Assembly: GCA_947503585.1 (NCBI GenBank)
Contig: CANNEJ010000005.1
Span: 1 to 16,272, forward strand
DNA from: Anaerolineales bacterium
GTDB lineage: Bacteria > Chloroflexota > Anaerolineae > Anaerolineales > UBA11657
DNA length: 16,272 nucleotides
Direction of reading: 5' to 3'
The notes under the pieces are model-generated. The model was not told the origin of the DNA, made no database searches, and saw only the letters and a program-made list of their open reading frames with translations. Within the stretch, counting starts at the first letter, position 1, and the number at the start of each line of letters is the position of its first letter. This document shows positions 6,737 to 13,500 of this stretch, piece by piece. The position numbers and the translations under genes are program-made.

Positions 6737-7848
6737 ACGCCGAGCAGCGCTATTGGGTCGCGCTCAACATGCCCGCGGGCATCGGACCGGTGCGCATGCG
6801 CCGGCTGCTGGAGCGCTTTGGCAGCGCCCAACAGGCATGGCAGGCGCCGTCCGGCGCGCTGGCAGCCTGCGGGCTGGAGCAGCGCACGCTAAATGAACTG
6901 CTGGCGCAACGCGAAGCGCTGGACCTGGAAGCCACGTGTGCCGCGATAGACCGGTCCGGCGTGCAGGTGCTTACTTGGAACGACGAAAAATATCCGGCGC
7001 ACTTAAAGGCCGTGGATGACAGCCCGCCGCTTTTATATTTGCGCGGCGAACTGAAGCCGGCGGACCACTGGGCTGTGGCGGTGGTGGGTACGCGCAAGGC
7101 CACCAGCTATGGGCGCGAAGTAACGCGCGAATTGTGCGATGCGCTGGTGCGCGCGGGCGTGACAATTGTGAGCGGCCTGGCGCGCGGCATTGATGAAGTG
7201 GCGCATAGCACAGCGCTGGCTGCCGGCGGGCGGACACTGGCGGTGCTGGGTTCGGGGCTGGACAAGGTGTATCCGCTGGAGAACCGGCTGCTGGCGCAGC
7301 GCATTGCAGCGCAAGGCGCGCTCATCAGCGACTATCCGCCGGGCACTGCGCCGGACGCGCGCAACTTTCCGCCGCGCAACCGCATCATCAGCGGGTTGGC
7401 GCTGGCGGTGATTGTGGTGGAGGCCGGTGAGCGCAGCGGCGCGCTGATTACGGCGCAGTTTGCGGCCGACCAGGGACGCGAGGTAATGGCCGTGCCCGGC
7501 AGCATCCTGAGCCACAGCAGCCGTGGCACCAACCGGCTCATTCGCGATGGCGCGCGGCCGGTGTTGTCGGCGGAGGATGTGCTGGAGGAGCTGAGCCTGC
7601 GGCAGGTGACGGAGAAGCAGTCGGCGCAGTTGGAACTGCCTGTAGATGGGGTGGAGCTCACGATGCTGACACACCTGAGCCGCGAGCCGCTGCATGTGGA
7701 TGAGCTGAGCTTGCTGGCCACACTGCCAATTGCACAGGTGACGAGTGCACTCGCCATGCTGGAGCTGAAGGGGTATGTGCGGCAGGTGGGTGGCATGCAA
7801 TTTGTGCTGGCGCGTGAACTGCCCGCGCTTTATGAAGCCGGCAGATGA
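6733..7848 (+). CDS. dprA: DNA processing protein DprA (Smf)
   Basis: 371 residues, full length. DprA binds incoming single-stranded DNA and loads RecA during natural transformation; it is also widespread in bacteria not known to be competent. An N-terminal SAM/HhH-like region (about 1-60) contains MPAGIGPVRMRRLLERFG. The Rossmann-like core (about 85-290) has the family motifs VGTRKATSYGRE (118-129), SGLARGIDEVAHSTAL (147-162), VLGSGLDKVYPLEN (171-184), FPPRNRIISGL (212-222) and EAGERSGALITAQFA (230-244). A C-terminal winged helix covers about 308-360. The ATG overlaps the stop of a short upstream frame (ATGA) and has no Shine-Dalgarno. topA follows 70 bp downstream, an arrangement seen in many bacteria. 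Confidence 0.96.
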   Translation: MNAEQRYWVALNMPAGIGPVRMRRLLERFGSAQQAWQAPSGALAACGLEQRTLNELLAQREALDLEATCAAIDRSGVQVLTWNDEKYPAHLKAVDDSPPLLYLRGELKPADHWAVAVVGTRKATSYGREVTRELCDALVRAGVTIVSGLARGIDEVAHSTALAAGGRTLAVLGSGLDKVYPLENRLLAQRIAAQGALISDYPPGTAPDARNFPPRNRIISGLALAVIVVEAGERSGALITAQFAADQGREVMAVPGSILSHSSRGTNRLIRDGARPVLSAEDVLEELSLRQVTEKQSAQLELPVDGVELTMLTHLSREPLHVDELSLLATLPIAQVTSALAMLELKGYVRQVGGMQFVLARELPALYEAGR

Positions 7849-7918
7849 GCTGCCGCCCGCCGGGCTGGCTGCAGTGGTGCGGGATCCGATTTTTTTGTTG
7901 AGGGGTATGAAGTAATAC

Positions 7919-10255
7919 ATGGAAGCATATTGTGTGAAATGCAAGGCCAAGTGTGAAATCGCCGATACTGAGGCGGTCTTCACCAAGCAGGCGGTGGCCG
8001 GCACCAAGGGGCGCTGCGGCGTGTGCGGCACGGGTGTCTACCGCATGGGGCGCACCCCGGCGCATGAAGGGATGGTTCCGCCGGTGGCGGTGCCGCGCGC
8101 CAGTGCCAAGCGCGCCAAAGCCGCGCGCAGCGGCAAACTGGTAATTGTTGAGTCGCCGGCCAAGGCGCGCACCATCAGCAAGTTCCTCGGCAAGGGCTAT
8201 TCCGTCAAAGCCTCGCTTGGGCATGTGCGTGACCTGCTGCGCTCGCAACTATCGGTGGATGTCACAAACAACTTTACGCCCAAGTACCGCATTATGAGCG
8301 ACCGCCTCGCGCTGGTGAAAGAGCTGCGCAAAGATGCAGCGGCAGCGGAGGAGATTTACCTCGCCACCGATCTGGACCGCGAAGGCGAGGCAATTGCGTG
8401 GCATCTGGGCGAAGCGCTGAAGGTGGAGCCGGAGCGTGTGCGCCGGGTTGTGTTTCATGAAATTACAAAGACCGCCATCAAAAAGGCGTTTGAACACCCG
8501 CGCGAAATAAATTCAAATTTGATTGACGCGCAGCAGGCGCGGCGCATACTGGACCGGCTGGTGGGCTACTCGCTTAGCCCGCTGCTGTGGGCCAAGATCC
8601 GCGGCCGGCTTTCTGCCGGGCGCGTGCAATCTGTGGCGGTGCGGCTAGTGGTGGACCGCGAGCGCGAGATTGACCAGTTTGAACCGGAGGAATACTGGAC
8701 GCTGCACGCCGAGCTTTCCAAAGCTGCCGACGCATCTCCGAAGATTTTTAGCGCCGCGTTGCACAATATTGGCGGCAAGCGCGTGGGGCGCGACAAAGAT
8801 GTGCCGCTGAGTACGCAGGCTGCATTGGCGCCGGTGCTGAAGGACCTTGAGCAGGCAGCGTGGAGCGTGGCAAACGTGAAGCGCGGCGAGCGCAAACGCA
8901 ATCCGGCACCGCCGTTTACAACCAGCACTATGCAGCAGGATGCCTCGCGCCGCCTGGGCTACACCGCCCGGCGCACCATGGCTGTGGCCCAATCTTTGTA
9001 TGAAGGCGTGGACCTGGCCGGCAACGGCAGCGTGGGCCTTATAACTTACATGCGCACCGATAGCTTGAATGTGGCGGCCGAAGCGCAGGCCGAGGTGCGC
9101 CAGCTGGTGACCGAACGCTACGGAGCGGACAGTCTGCCGGCCACTGCGCCGCAGTACAAAACCAAATCCAAGGGCGCGCAGGAAGCGCATGAGGCCGTCC
9201 GGCCCACATCCGTGATGCGCACGCCGGAGCAGGTGCAGGCAGACCTGACGCGCGATCAGTTCCGGCTCTATCAGCTGATCTGGCGCCGCATGGTTGCCAG
9301 CCAGATGCTGCCGGCGATTTATGAAACCGTGGCAGCAGAGATCGACGCGGCGGCGCAATCAGAGACCTATGGTTTCCGCGCCAGCGGTTCGCTGCTGCGC
9401 AGCCCGGGCTTCTTGCAGGTTTATGAGGAGTCCGCCGATGAAGACGCGCAGGTGGATGAACCCGAGACCGATGTGCCGGTGCTTGATGCCGGCGATGCGC
9501 TGCAGCTGCAAAAATTACTTCCCGAGCAGCACTTTACGCAGCCGCCGCCGCGCTTCACCGAAGCATCCCTCATCAAAATTCTGGAAGAGAACGGCATTGG
9601 CCGGCCCTCCACCTATGCACCTACAATTTCCACTATTCAGGCGCGCGGCTACGTGCTGTCTGAAAGTCGGCGCTTGATGCCCACAGCCATTGGCATTCAA
9701 GTAACGGACATGTTGATGGAACACTTCTCCGACGTGCTCGATGTGAGCTTCACGCGCAAGATGGAAGAAGAGCTGGATGCGATTGCAGAGGGCGAGCGCA
9801 ACTGGGTGCCCGTGATCGGCGGATTTTACGGGCCTTTTGCCAAGCAGGTGGAACTCGCGCAGGCGGAGATTGAGGTTATACCGCAAGTGCCGGAGTATGT
9901 GGACAAGGACTGCCCCAAATGCAGCCAGCGCCTGCTGGTGCGCTATGGGCGCTATGGAAAGTTTGTGGCCTGCAGCGGCTTCCCGGACTGCCGCCATGTG
10001 GAGCCGCTGTTGGAAAAGATCAACGTGGCCTGCCCCACATGCACCGCCGACCTTGTGGAGCGGCGCACGCGCAAAGGGCGCACCTTCTTTGGCTGTGTCC
10101 GCTACCCAGAATGCGAGTGGACTTCGTGGAAGCGGCCGTTGGCCATGCCCTGCCCGGACTGCAATGGCATGCTGGTGCAGAGCAGCAAGAACAAGACCAG
10201 CTGCCTGGAATGCAAGGCAGTTGCGGTGCTGCTGGTGCCAGAGACTGCGGCATAG
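7919..10255 (+). CDS. topA: DNA topoisomerase I (type IA) with extra N-terminal zinc ribbon
   Basis: 778 residues. It relaxes negative supercoils through a covalent 5'-phosphotyrosine intermediate. Residues 1-45 form a Cys4 ribbon (C5, C8, C33, C36) ahead of the canonical start and resemble the small DUF5679 domain. The TOPRIM domain begins at 72 with KLVIVESPAK (E79) and has TDLDREGEAI (D151, D153, E155) for Mg2+. The catalytic tyrosine is Y377 in GLITYMRTDS. FTEASLIKILEENGIGRPST lies near 545-564. The C-terminus carries three further Cys4 ribbons: C665/C668/C685/C691, C705/C708/C726/C732 and C745/C748/C762/C765. GAGGGG at 7900-7905 lies 13 nt before the chosen ATG; a nearer ATG (7907) gives only ATG-AAG-TAA. 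The start is supported by the intact N-terminal zinc ribbon. Confidence 0.97.
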   Translation: MEAYCVKCKAKCEIADTEAVFTKQAVAGTKGRCGVCGTGVYRMGRTPAHEGMVPPVAVPRASAKRAKAARSGKLVIVESPAKARTISKFLGKGYSVKASLGHVRDLLRSQLSVDVTNNFTPKYRIMSDRLALVKELRKDAAAAEEIYLATDLDREGEAIAWHLGEALKVEPERVRRVVFHEITKTAIKKAFEHPREINSNLIDAQQARRILDRLVGYSLSPLLWAKIRGRLSAGRVQSVAVRLVVDREREIDQFEPEEYWTLHAELSKAADASPKIFSAALHNIGGKRVGRDKDVPLSTQAALAPVLKDLEQAAWSVANVKRGERKRNPAPPFTTSTMQQDASRRLGYTARRTMAVAQSLYEGVDLAGNGSVGLITYMRTDSLNVAAEAQAEVRQLVTERYGADSLPATAPQYKTKSKGAQEAHEAVRPTSVMRTPEQVQADLTRDQFRLYQLIWRRMVASQMLPAIYETVAAEIDAAAQSETYGFRASGSLLRSPGFLQVYEESADEDAQVDEPETDVPVLDAGDALQLQKLLPEQHFTQPPPRFTEASLIKILEENGIGRPSTYAPTISTIQARGYVLSESRRLMPTAIGIQVTDMLMEHFSDVLDVSFTRKMEEELDAIAEGERNWVPVIGGFYGPFAKQVELAQAEIEVIPQVPEYVDKDCPKCSQRLLVRYGRYGKFVACSGFPDCRHVEPLLEKINVACPTCTADLVERRTRKGRTFFGCVRYPECEWTSWKRPLAMPCPDCNGMLVQSSKNKTSCLECKAVAVLLVPETAA

Positions 10256-10274
10256 CGGGCGCTTGGCATTGAAG

Positions 10275-10303
10275 TTGCATCAACTCGCTAGTTATGCCAT
10301 ACT
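10275..10303 (+). promoter_or_regulatory. possible promoter of the two-TM protein gene
   Basis: TTGCAT (10275-10280) and CATACT (10298-10303) are spaced by 17 bp. Both boxes are imperfect. The predicted start (about 10310) would place the following GC hairpin and T-run at the very 5' end of the transcript. Confidence 0.3.
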
Positions 10304-10311
10304 TGCGGGGC

Positions 10312-10335
10312 AGTCCGCCGGTGGGCTTTTTATTT
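10312..10335 (+). terminator. probable topA terminator
   Basis: A short stem, AGTCC with GGGCT (one G-U pair, possibly extended inward), is followed by TTTTTATTTATT. It lies about 57 bp after the topA stop. The stem is weak, so termination may be partial, and the element sits inside the leader predicted for the next gene. Confidence 0.5.
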
Positions 10336-10349
10336 ATTAGTGAGGGCTT

Positions 10350-11438
10350 ATGTGGCTGAGTGTACAGTCCGTAAAACCAAAAGCAGCGCCGCCGCCATCC
10401 GCTGAACGCCGGCGGACCTGGCAGGGCGATATGCGCATTGTAGTGGGCGGCGCACTGCTCGCCGGTCTGTTAATTGGCTGGCTGTTGCTGGGCTGGTGGC
10501 TGGTGCCAGTGCAGTGGGTAAATGCCGGCCCGGTGCAATTGAACCCCGTTTACCAAACCTTATGGGTGCAGATGGCGGCTGACTCTTATGCGGTCACCTT
10601 GAACGAGGAGGATGCGCGCAACCGCATTGGCCTGCTGCGGGATCAGTCAGAGATGGCGCTCAAGCGCGCGCTGGGCAACACGCAGGGCAGCCAGCAGGCG
10701 CGCATTGCGGACCTGCAGGTGGTGATCGAAAACACCCCTGCGAAACCAGCTGTGGTTGCGCCCGCGGCAGCCAGCCCCAGCCGGAGCGTAATTTTGTCGG
10801 CGGTAGTAGCTGTCATGGTTTTGGTGGGGGCGGGGGGCTTTGTGGCGTGGTCGCGCATGCGCGTGCCCCGCGAGGCCGTGCGCCGTGAAAAGGTGCAGCC
10901 GCAAGTGCGCCAGCTGACTCCCGCGCGGGTAGACACGCCAGCGCCAGCCGCGCCTAGCGCGCCAGCTGCGCCTAATGCGCAGGCTGCCGACCGGAGCGTG
11001 GAGCGCGGTCCGCCGATTGCGCGCTTTATGACCACCTACATGTATGGTGATGACACTTACGATGACTCATTTAGCATTGATGACGCCAACGGCGACTTTC
11101 TGGGTGAGTGCGGCGTGGGCGTGTGCGAGACGATTGGCGTGGGCGATCCCAAGAAGGTGGCCGCGTTTGAGGTCTGGCTGTTTGATAAAAATGATGTGCG
11201 CACCGTGACCAAGGTGCTGCTCAGCCAGTCCGGCTTTGCGGACAATGCCATGCGCGGGCGGGTCGCACCGAAGGGCGATCCGGCAGTTGCCAAGACCGGC
11301 GAAACTCTGATTCTGGAAACCAACATGCTTCACGTTTCAGTGCGCGTGGTGGACATGAACTACGGCAGCGGTCCGCTGCCGCCCGAGACTTTCTTCAACA
11401 CGCTAACGGTGGAGTTGACCGCGTGGAAGAAAAAGTGA
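10350..11438 (+). CDS. two-TM membrane protein with conserved C-terminal domain, unknown function
   Basis: 362 residues; no named domain recognised. Helix 1 is about 29-52 after the basic N-terminus ERRR; helix 2 is about 147-168 and is followed by the basic stretch RMRVPREAVRREK. By the positive-inside rule both ends are cytoplasmic. The extracytoplasmic loop (about 53-146) starts PVQWVNAGPVQLNPVYQTLWVQMAA... A Pro/Ala-rich linker (195-213) leads to a well-composed C-terminal domain (about 222-360) with YGDDTYDDSFSI, FLGECGVGVCETIG and FEVWLFDKNDVRTVTKVL. From memory, similar proteins with the same N-terminal helix, PVQW loop and FEVWLFDKND motif occur in Chloroflexota, but I know no function. 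GAGGG at 10342-10346 supports the start. It stands alone between the topA terminator and a strong bidirectional terminator. Confidence 0.85.
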   Translation: MWLSVQSVKPKAAPPPSAERRRTWQGDMRIVVGGALLAGLLIGWLLLGWWLVPVQWVNAGPVQLNPVYQTLWVQMAADSYAVTLNEEDARNRIGLLRDQSEMALKRALGNTQGSQQARIADLQVVIENTPAKPAVVAPAAASPSRSVILSAVVAVMVLVGAGGFVAWSRMRVPREAVRREKVQPQVRQLTPARVDTPAPAAPSAPAAPNAQAADRSVERGPPIARFMTTYMYGDDTYDDSFSIDDANGDFLGECGVGVCETIGVGDPKKVAAFEVWLFDKNDVRTVTKVLLSQSGFADNAMRGRVAPKGDPAVAKTGETLILETNMLHVSVRVVDMNYGSGPLPPETFFNTLTVELTAWKKK

Positions 11439-11455
11439 GCAACCAATGAACTAAT

Positions 11456-11487
11456 AAAAAACGCCCCGCTAAATACGGGGCGTTTTT
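11456..11487. terminator. bidirectional intrinsic terminator
   Basis: ACGCCCCG and CGGGGCGT form an 8-bp stem around a 7-nt loop, flanked by A5 on the left and T4 on the right, so it works on both strands. It ends the two-TM protein gene (+) and the convergent greA (-). It is one of the two clearest terminators in the window. Confidence 0.93.
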
Positions 11488-11505
11488 AGTTCAATCGGGT
11501 GTGCC

Positions 11506-11985
11506 TCATGCCACACTGTCAATCTTCAGCGAAAGTGTGCCGCCGTCCGGCATCTTGGCTTTAATTGTGTCGCCGGCCCGCTTGCCCAGCAGCGCTCTGC
11601 CAATCGGGGACTGGTTGGAAATCAAGCCCTTGCGCGGGTCCGCTTCTGCGGATCCCACCACTGTGTAGGTCTCGGCTGCGGATCCGTCTTCCACCACGGT
11701 CACCTTAGAACCAATGCCCACAAGCCCATTGCGGCCGGCCGCATCACCTTTGATGACCGTGGCGTCGCGCAGCGTGGCTTCCAATTCCAGAATGCGGCCC
11801 TCCAGAAAGGCCTGATCTTCCTTGGCTGCAATGTAATCAGCGTTTTCGCTCAGGTCTCCCATGCGAATAGCATCGCGCAGGCGCTCTGCCAGGCTCACGC
11901 GCTGCACTTCAACCAGCTGCTTCAGTTCTTCGCGCAGCTTGTCGGCGCCAGCCGGCGTGAGGTAATTGTCGATTTGCTTTTTCAT
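11506..11985 (-). CDS. greA: transcription elongation factor GreA
   Basis: 159 residues, the usual size. GreA enters the RNA polymerase secondary channel and stimulates cleavage of backtracked RNA. The N-terminal coiled coil (about 1-75) starts MKKQIDNYLTPAGADKLREEL; the tip carries MGDLSENADY, keeping the acidic Asp and Glu that position the catalytic metal. The C-terminal FKBP-like domain ends with SNQSPIGRALLGKRAGDTI, a strong GreA signature. I chose the ATG at 11985; a GTG at 11994 would add three residues (M-V-L), and the GGTGG at its position serves better as a weak ribosome-binding site. It ends 18 bp from the bidirectional terminator and is divergent from the glycerate kinase gene. 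Confidence 0.96.
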   Translation of the reverse strand: MKKQIDNYLTPAGADKLREELKQLVEVQRVSLAERLRDAIRMGDLSENADYIAAKEDQAFLEGRILELEATLRDATVIKGDAAGRNGLVGIGSKVTVVEDGSAAETYTVVGSAEADPRKGLISNQSPIGRALLGKRAGDTIKAKMPDGGTLSLKIDSVA

Positions 11986-12005
11986 CAAGACCACCAGAAG
12001 ATATC

Positions 12006-12011
12006 GTTATA
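12006..12011 (-). promoter_or_regulatory. extended -10 promoter of greA
   Basis: On the minus strand the sequence TGCTATAAC matches the extended -10 element TGnTATAAT at 8 of 9 defined positions. No clear -35 is visible at the right distance, as expected for an extended -10 promoter. The start near 11999 gives a short leader of about 14 nt. Confidence 0.5.
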
Positions 12012-12068
12012 GCACAGTTCGTGCCGCCCGGCCGGCCGCCTGCAAAATGCATGGGCTGCTGCGGCGTG

Positions 12069-12097
12069 TTGGGGACGCGACCATGCCTTAGTATACT
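12069..12097 (+). promoter_or_regulatory. promoter of the glycerate kinase gene, implies a leaderless mRNA
   Basis: TTGGGG (12069-12074) and TATACT (12092-12097) are separated by 17 bp. The ATG of the gene begins 7 nt after the -10 box, where transcription should start, so the mRNA would have no leader. Confidence 0.5.
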
Positions 12098-12103
12098 GCT
12101 TGC

Positions 12104-13390
12104 ATGCAGGAGCACTGCGAGTGGTCGGCGCGCGCGGAACATACCGAGCGCATCATTGCTGCTGCGCTGCGCGCAGCGGATCCCGCTGCTGCCGTTGGAC
12201 GGGTGCTGGTGCGGGCCGGTGCGCTTCTGCAGGCCGGCGCGCGTAGTTACAACCTTGCGGGCGTGCGGCGTGTGCGCGTACTGGGCATTGGCAAGGCAGC
12301 AGCGCAAATGGCACAGGCGGTTGTGGCTGCGCTGCCGGACCTCACGCTTGATGGTGTGCTGATTACGAAGCGCGGATTCGCACAGCCGGTGCCGGGGCTG
12401 CAGGTTTTGGAGGCCGGCCACCCGCTGCCGGATGAAGCCGGCACGCAGGCAGCCAGGCAGTTGCTGGCAGCTGCCGGCCTGCCTGCGCCGGATGATCTCA
12501 TCATCTTCGTGGTTAGCGGCGGCGGCTCGGCCCTGTTCACACTGCCGGTGGATGGCGTGGAGCTCGCCGACCTGCAACAGCTCAACCAGCAATTGCTGCG
12601 GTCCGGTGCCACCATCGAGCAGTTCAATACGGTGCGCAAACATGTCTCCCAGGTGCAGGGTGGCTGGCTGGCGCGGCACTTTTTTCCGGCGCAGGTGCTG
12701 TGTCTGGTTTTGTCAGATGTAGTGGGTGGTGCGCTGGACATGGTGGCCTCTGGCCCGCTGCTGGCGGACCCCACCACTTATGCAGACGCGGTTGCGGTGC
12801 TGCGCGGCCTGCATTTATGGGACGGCTTGCCGCCGCCGGTTGCGGCGCATTTGACGGCCGGCTTGCAGGGCCGCATGCCGGAGACGCCCAAACCGGGCGA
12901 TGCTGTCTTTGACAATGTGCACACTGTTTTGGTCGCGGACAATGCCCTGGCTGCCGGCGCAGCATTGCAGTGCGCGGCGCAATTGGGATTCAATCCAATG
13001 CTGGTGAGCACCGCGCTACAGGGCGAGGCGCGCGCCGCCGCCGCGGTGCTGGTGGCTTTGGCCGGCACTGTGCGGCGCAAGGCGCTGCCGGTGGCTGCTC
13101 CCGCATGCTTGCTGTGGGGCGGCGAGACAACTGTGACCATGCGCGGCAACGGCCGCGGCGGGCGCAACTCCGAGCTGGCTCTGGCTGCGGCATTGCTGCT
13201 GGAAGAACAGGGGCTGCAGCGCGTGCGGATCGTGAGCTTTGCAACCGACGGCGACGACGGGTCAAGCGCAGCAGCGGGCGCAGTGGCCGAGAACGACACT
13301 GGAACTTTGTTCGCTGCGCTGGGCGACCAAATTCTCACGGGCAACACGGGCACAAATGTGAATGACCTGATGTTTGCCATGCTATACTAA
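12104..13390 (+). CDS. glycerate 2-kinase (MOFRL/DUF4147 family)
   Basis: 428 residues. The family phosphorylates D-glycerate to 2-phosphoglycerate, feeding glycolysis (serine-cycle, tartronate or glyoxylate routes). Motifs: VLGIGKAAAQMA (59-70), GHPLPDEAG (105-113), VVSGGGSALF (136-145), NTVRKHVSQVQGGWLA (175-190), LSDVVGGALDMVASGP (203-218), WGGETTVT (338-345), GRGGRNSELALA (350-361) and TGNTGTNVNDL (412-422). It is shorter than usual near the end: after TDGDDGSSAAAGAV the family normally has a further 20 or so residues before the NDSY...FFxxLGD segment, while here ENDTGTLFAALGD follows at once. The SDVVGD motif reads SDVVGG. The mRNA is probably leaderless. Genes of this family are named garK, gckA or ttuD in different genomes, so I give no symbol. 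It stands divergent from greA; the channel gene follows 110 bp later. Confidence 0.9.
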   Translation: MQEHCEWSARAEHTERIIAAALRAADPAAAVGRVLVRAGALLQAGARSYNLAGVRRVRVLGIGKAAAQMAQAVVAALPDLTLDGVLITKRGFAQPVPGLQVLEAGHPLPDEAGTQAARQLLAAAGLPAPDDLIIFVVSGGGSALFTLPVDGVELADLQQLNQQLLRSGATIEQFNTVRKHVSQVQGGWLARHFFPAQVLCLVLSDVVGGALDMVASGPLLADPTTYADAVAVLRGLHLWDGLPPPVAAHLTAGLQGRMPETPKPGDAVFDNVHTVLVADNALAAGAALQCAAQLGFNPMLVSTALQGEARAAAAVLVALAGTVRRKALPVAAPACLLWGGETTVTMRGNGRGGRNSELALAAALLLEEQGLQRVRIVSFATDGDDGSSAAAGAVAENDTGTLFAALGDQILTGNTGTNVNDLMFAMLY

Positions 13391-13417
13391 AGCCTCAGCA
13401 AGTAGATCGTTATTTTT

Positions 13418-13428
13418 AGTACTGTACT
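13418..13428. promoter_or_regulatory. short inverted repeat upstream of the channel gene
   Basis: AGTAC-T-GTACT is a perfect 5-bp inverted repeat with one central base, in an AT-rich patch 73 bp before the channel start. A GATAAT at 13479-13484 could be the channel's -10 box, but no matching -35 was found. No Shine-Dalgarno precedes ATG 13501 and no terminator follows the glycerate kinase stop. An operator role is speculative. Confidence 0.25.
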
Positions 13429-13500
13429 TGATCAGCCCAAGTCACTCCGCCGCCTGATCTCCGCGCCAATCGCCGCTCGATAATCCAACAATCACATCTT

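Noticed and set aside
7849..7918. Terminator between dprA and topA (T-run at 7889-7896)
   Set aside because: The GC-rich inverted repeat lies about 20 nt before the T-run, and only the short GGATCC palindrome is adjacent, so no proper stem precedes the T-run.
7033..8031. 332-codon open frame antisense to dprA
   Set aside because: It is rich in Arg, His and Gln, has no family motif, and is the complement of the well-supported dprA and topA start. This is typical of shadow frames in GC-rich coding DNA.
10815..10845. G-quadruplex from the G-runs in the two-TM gene
   Set aside because: Only two long G-runs (separated by a single C) are present, and four suitably spaced tracts are lacking.
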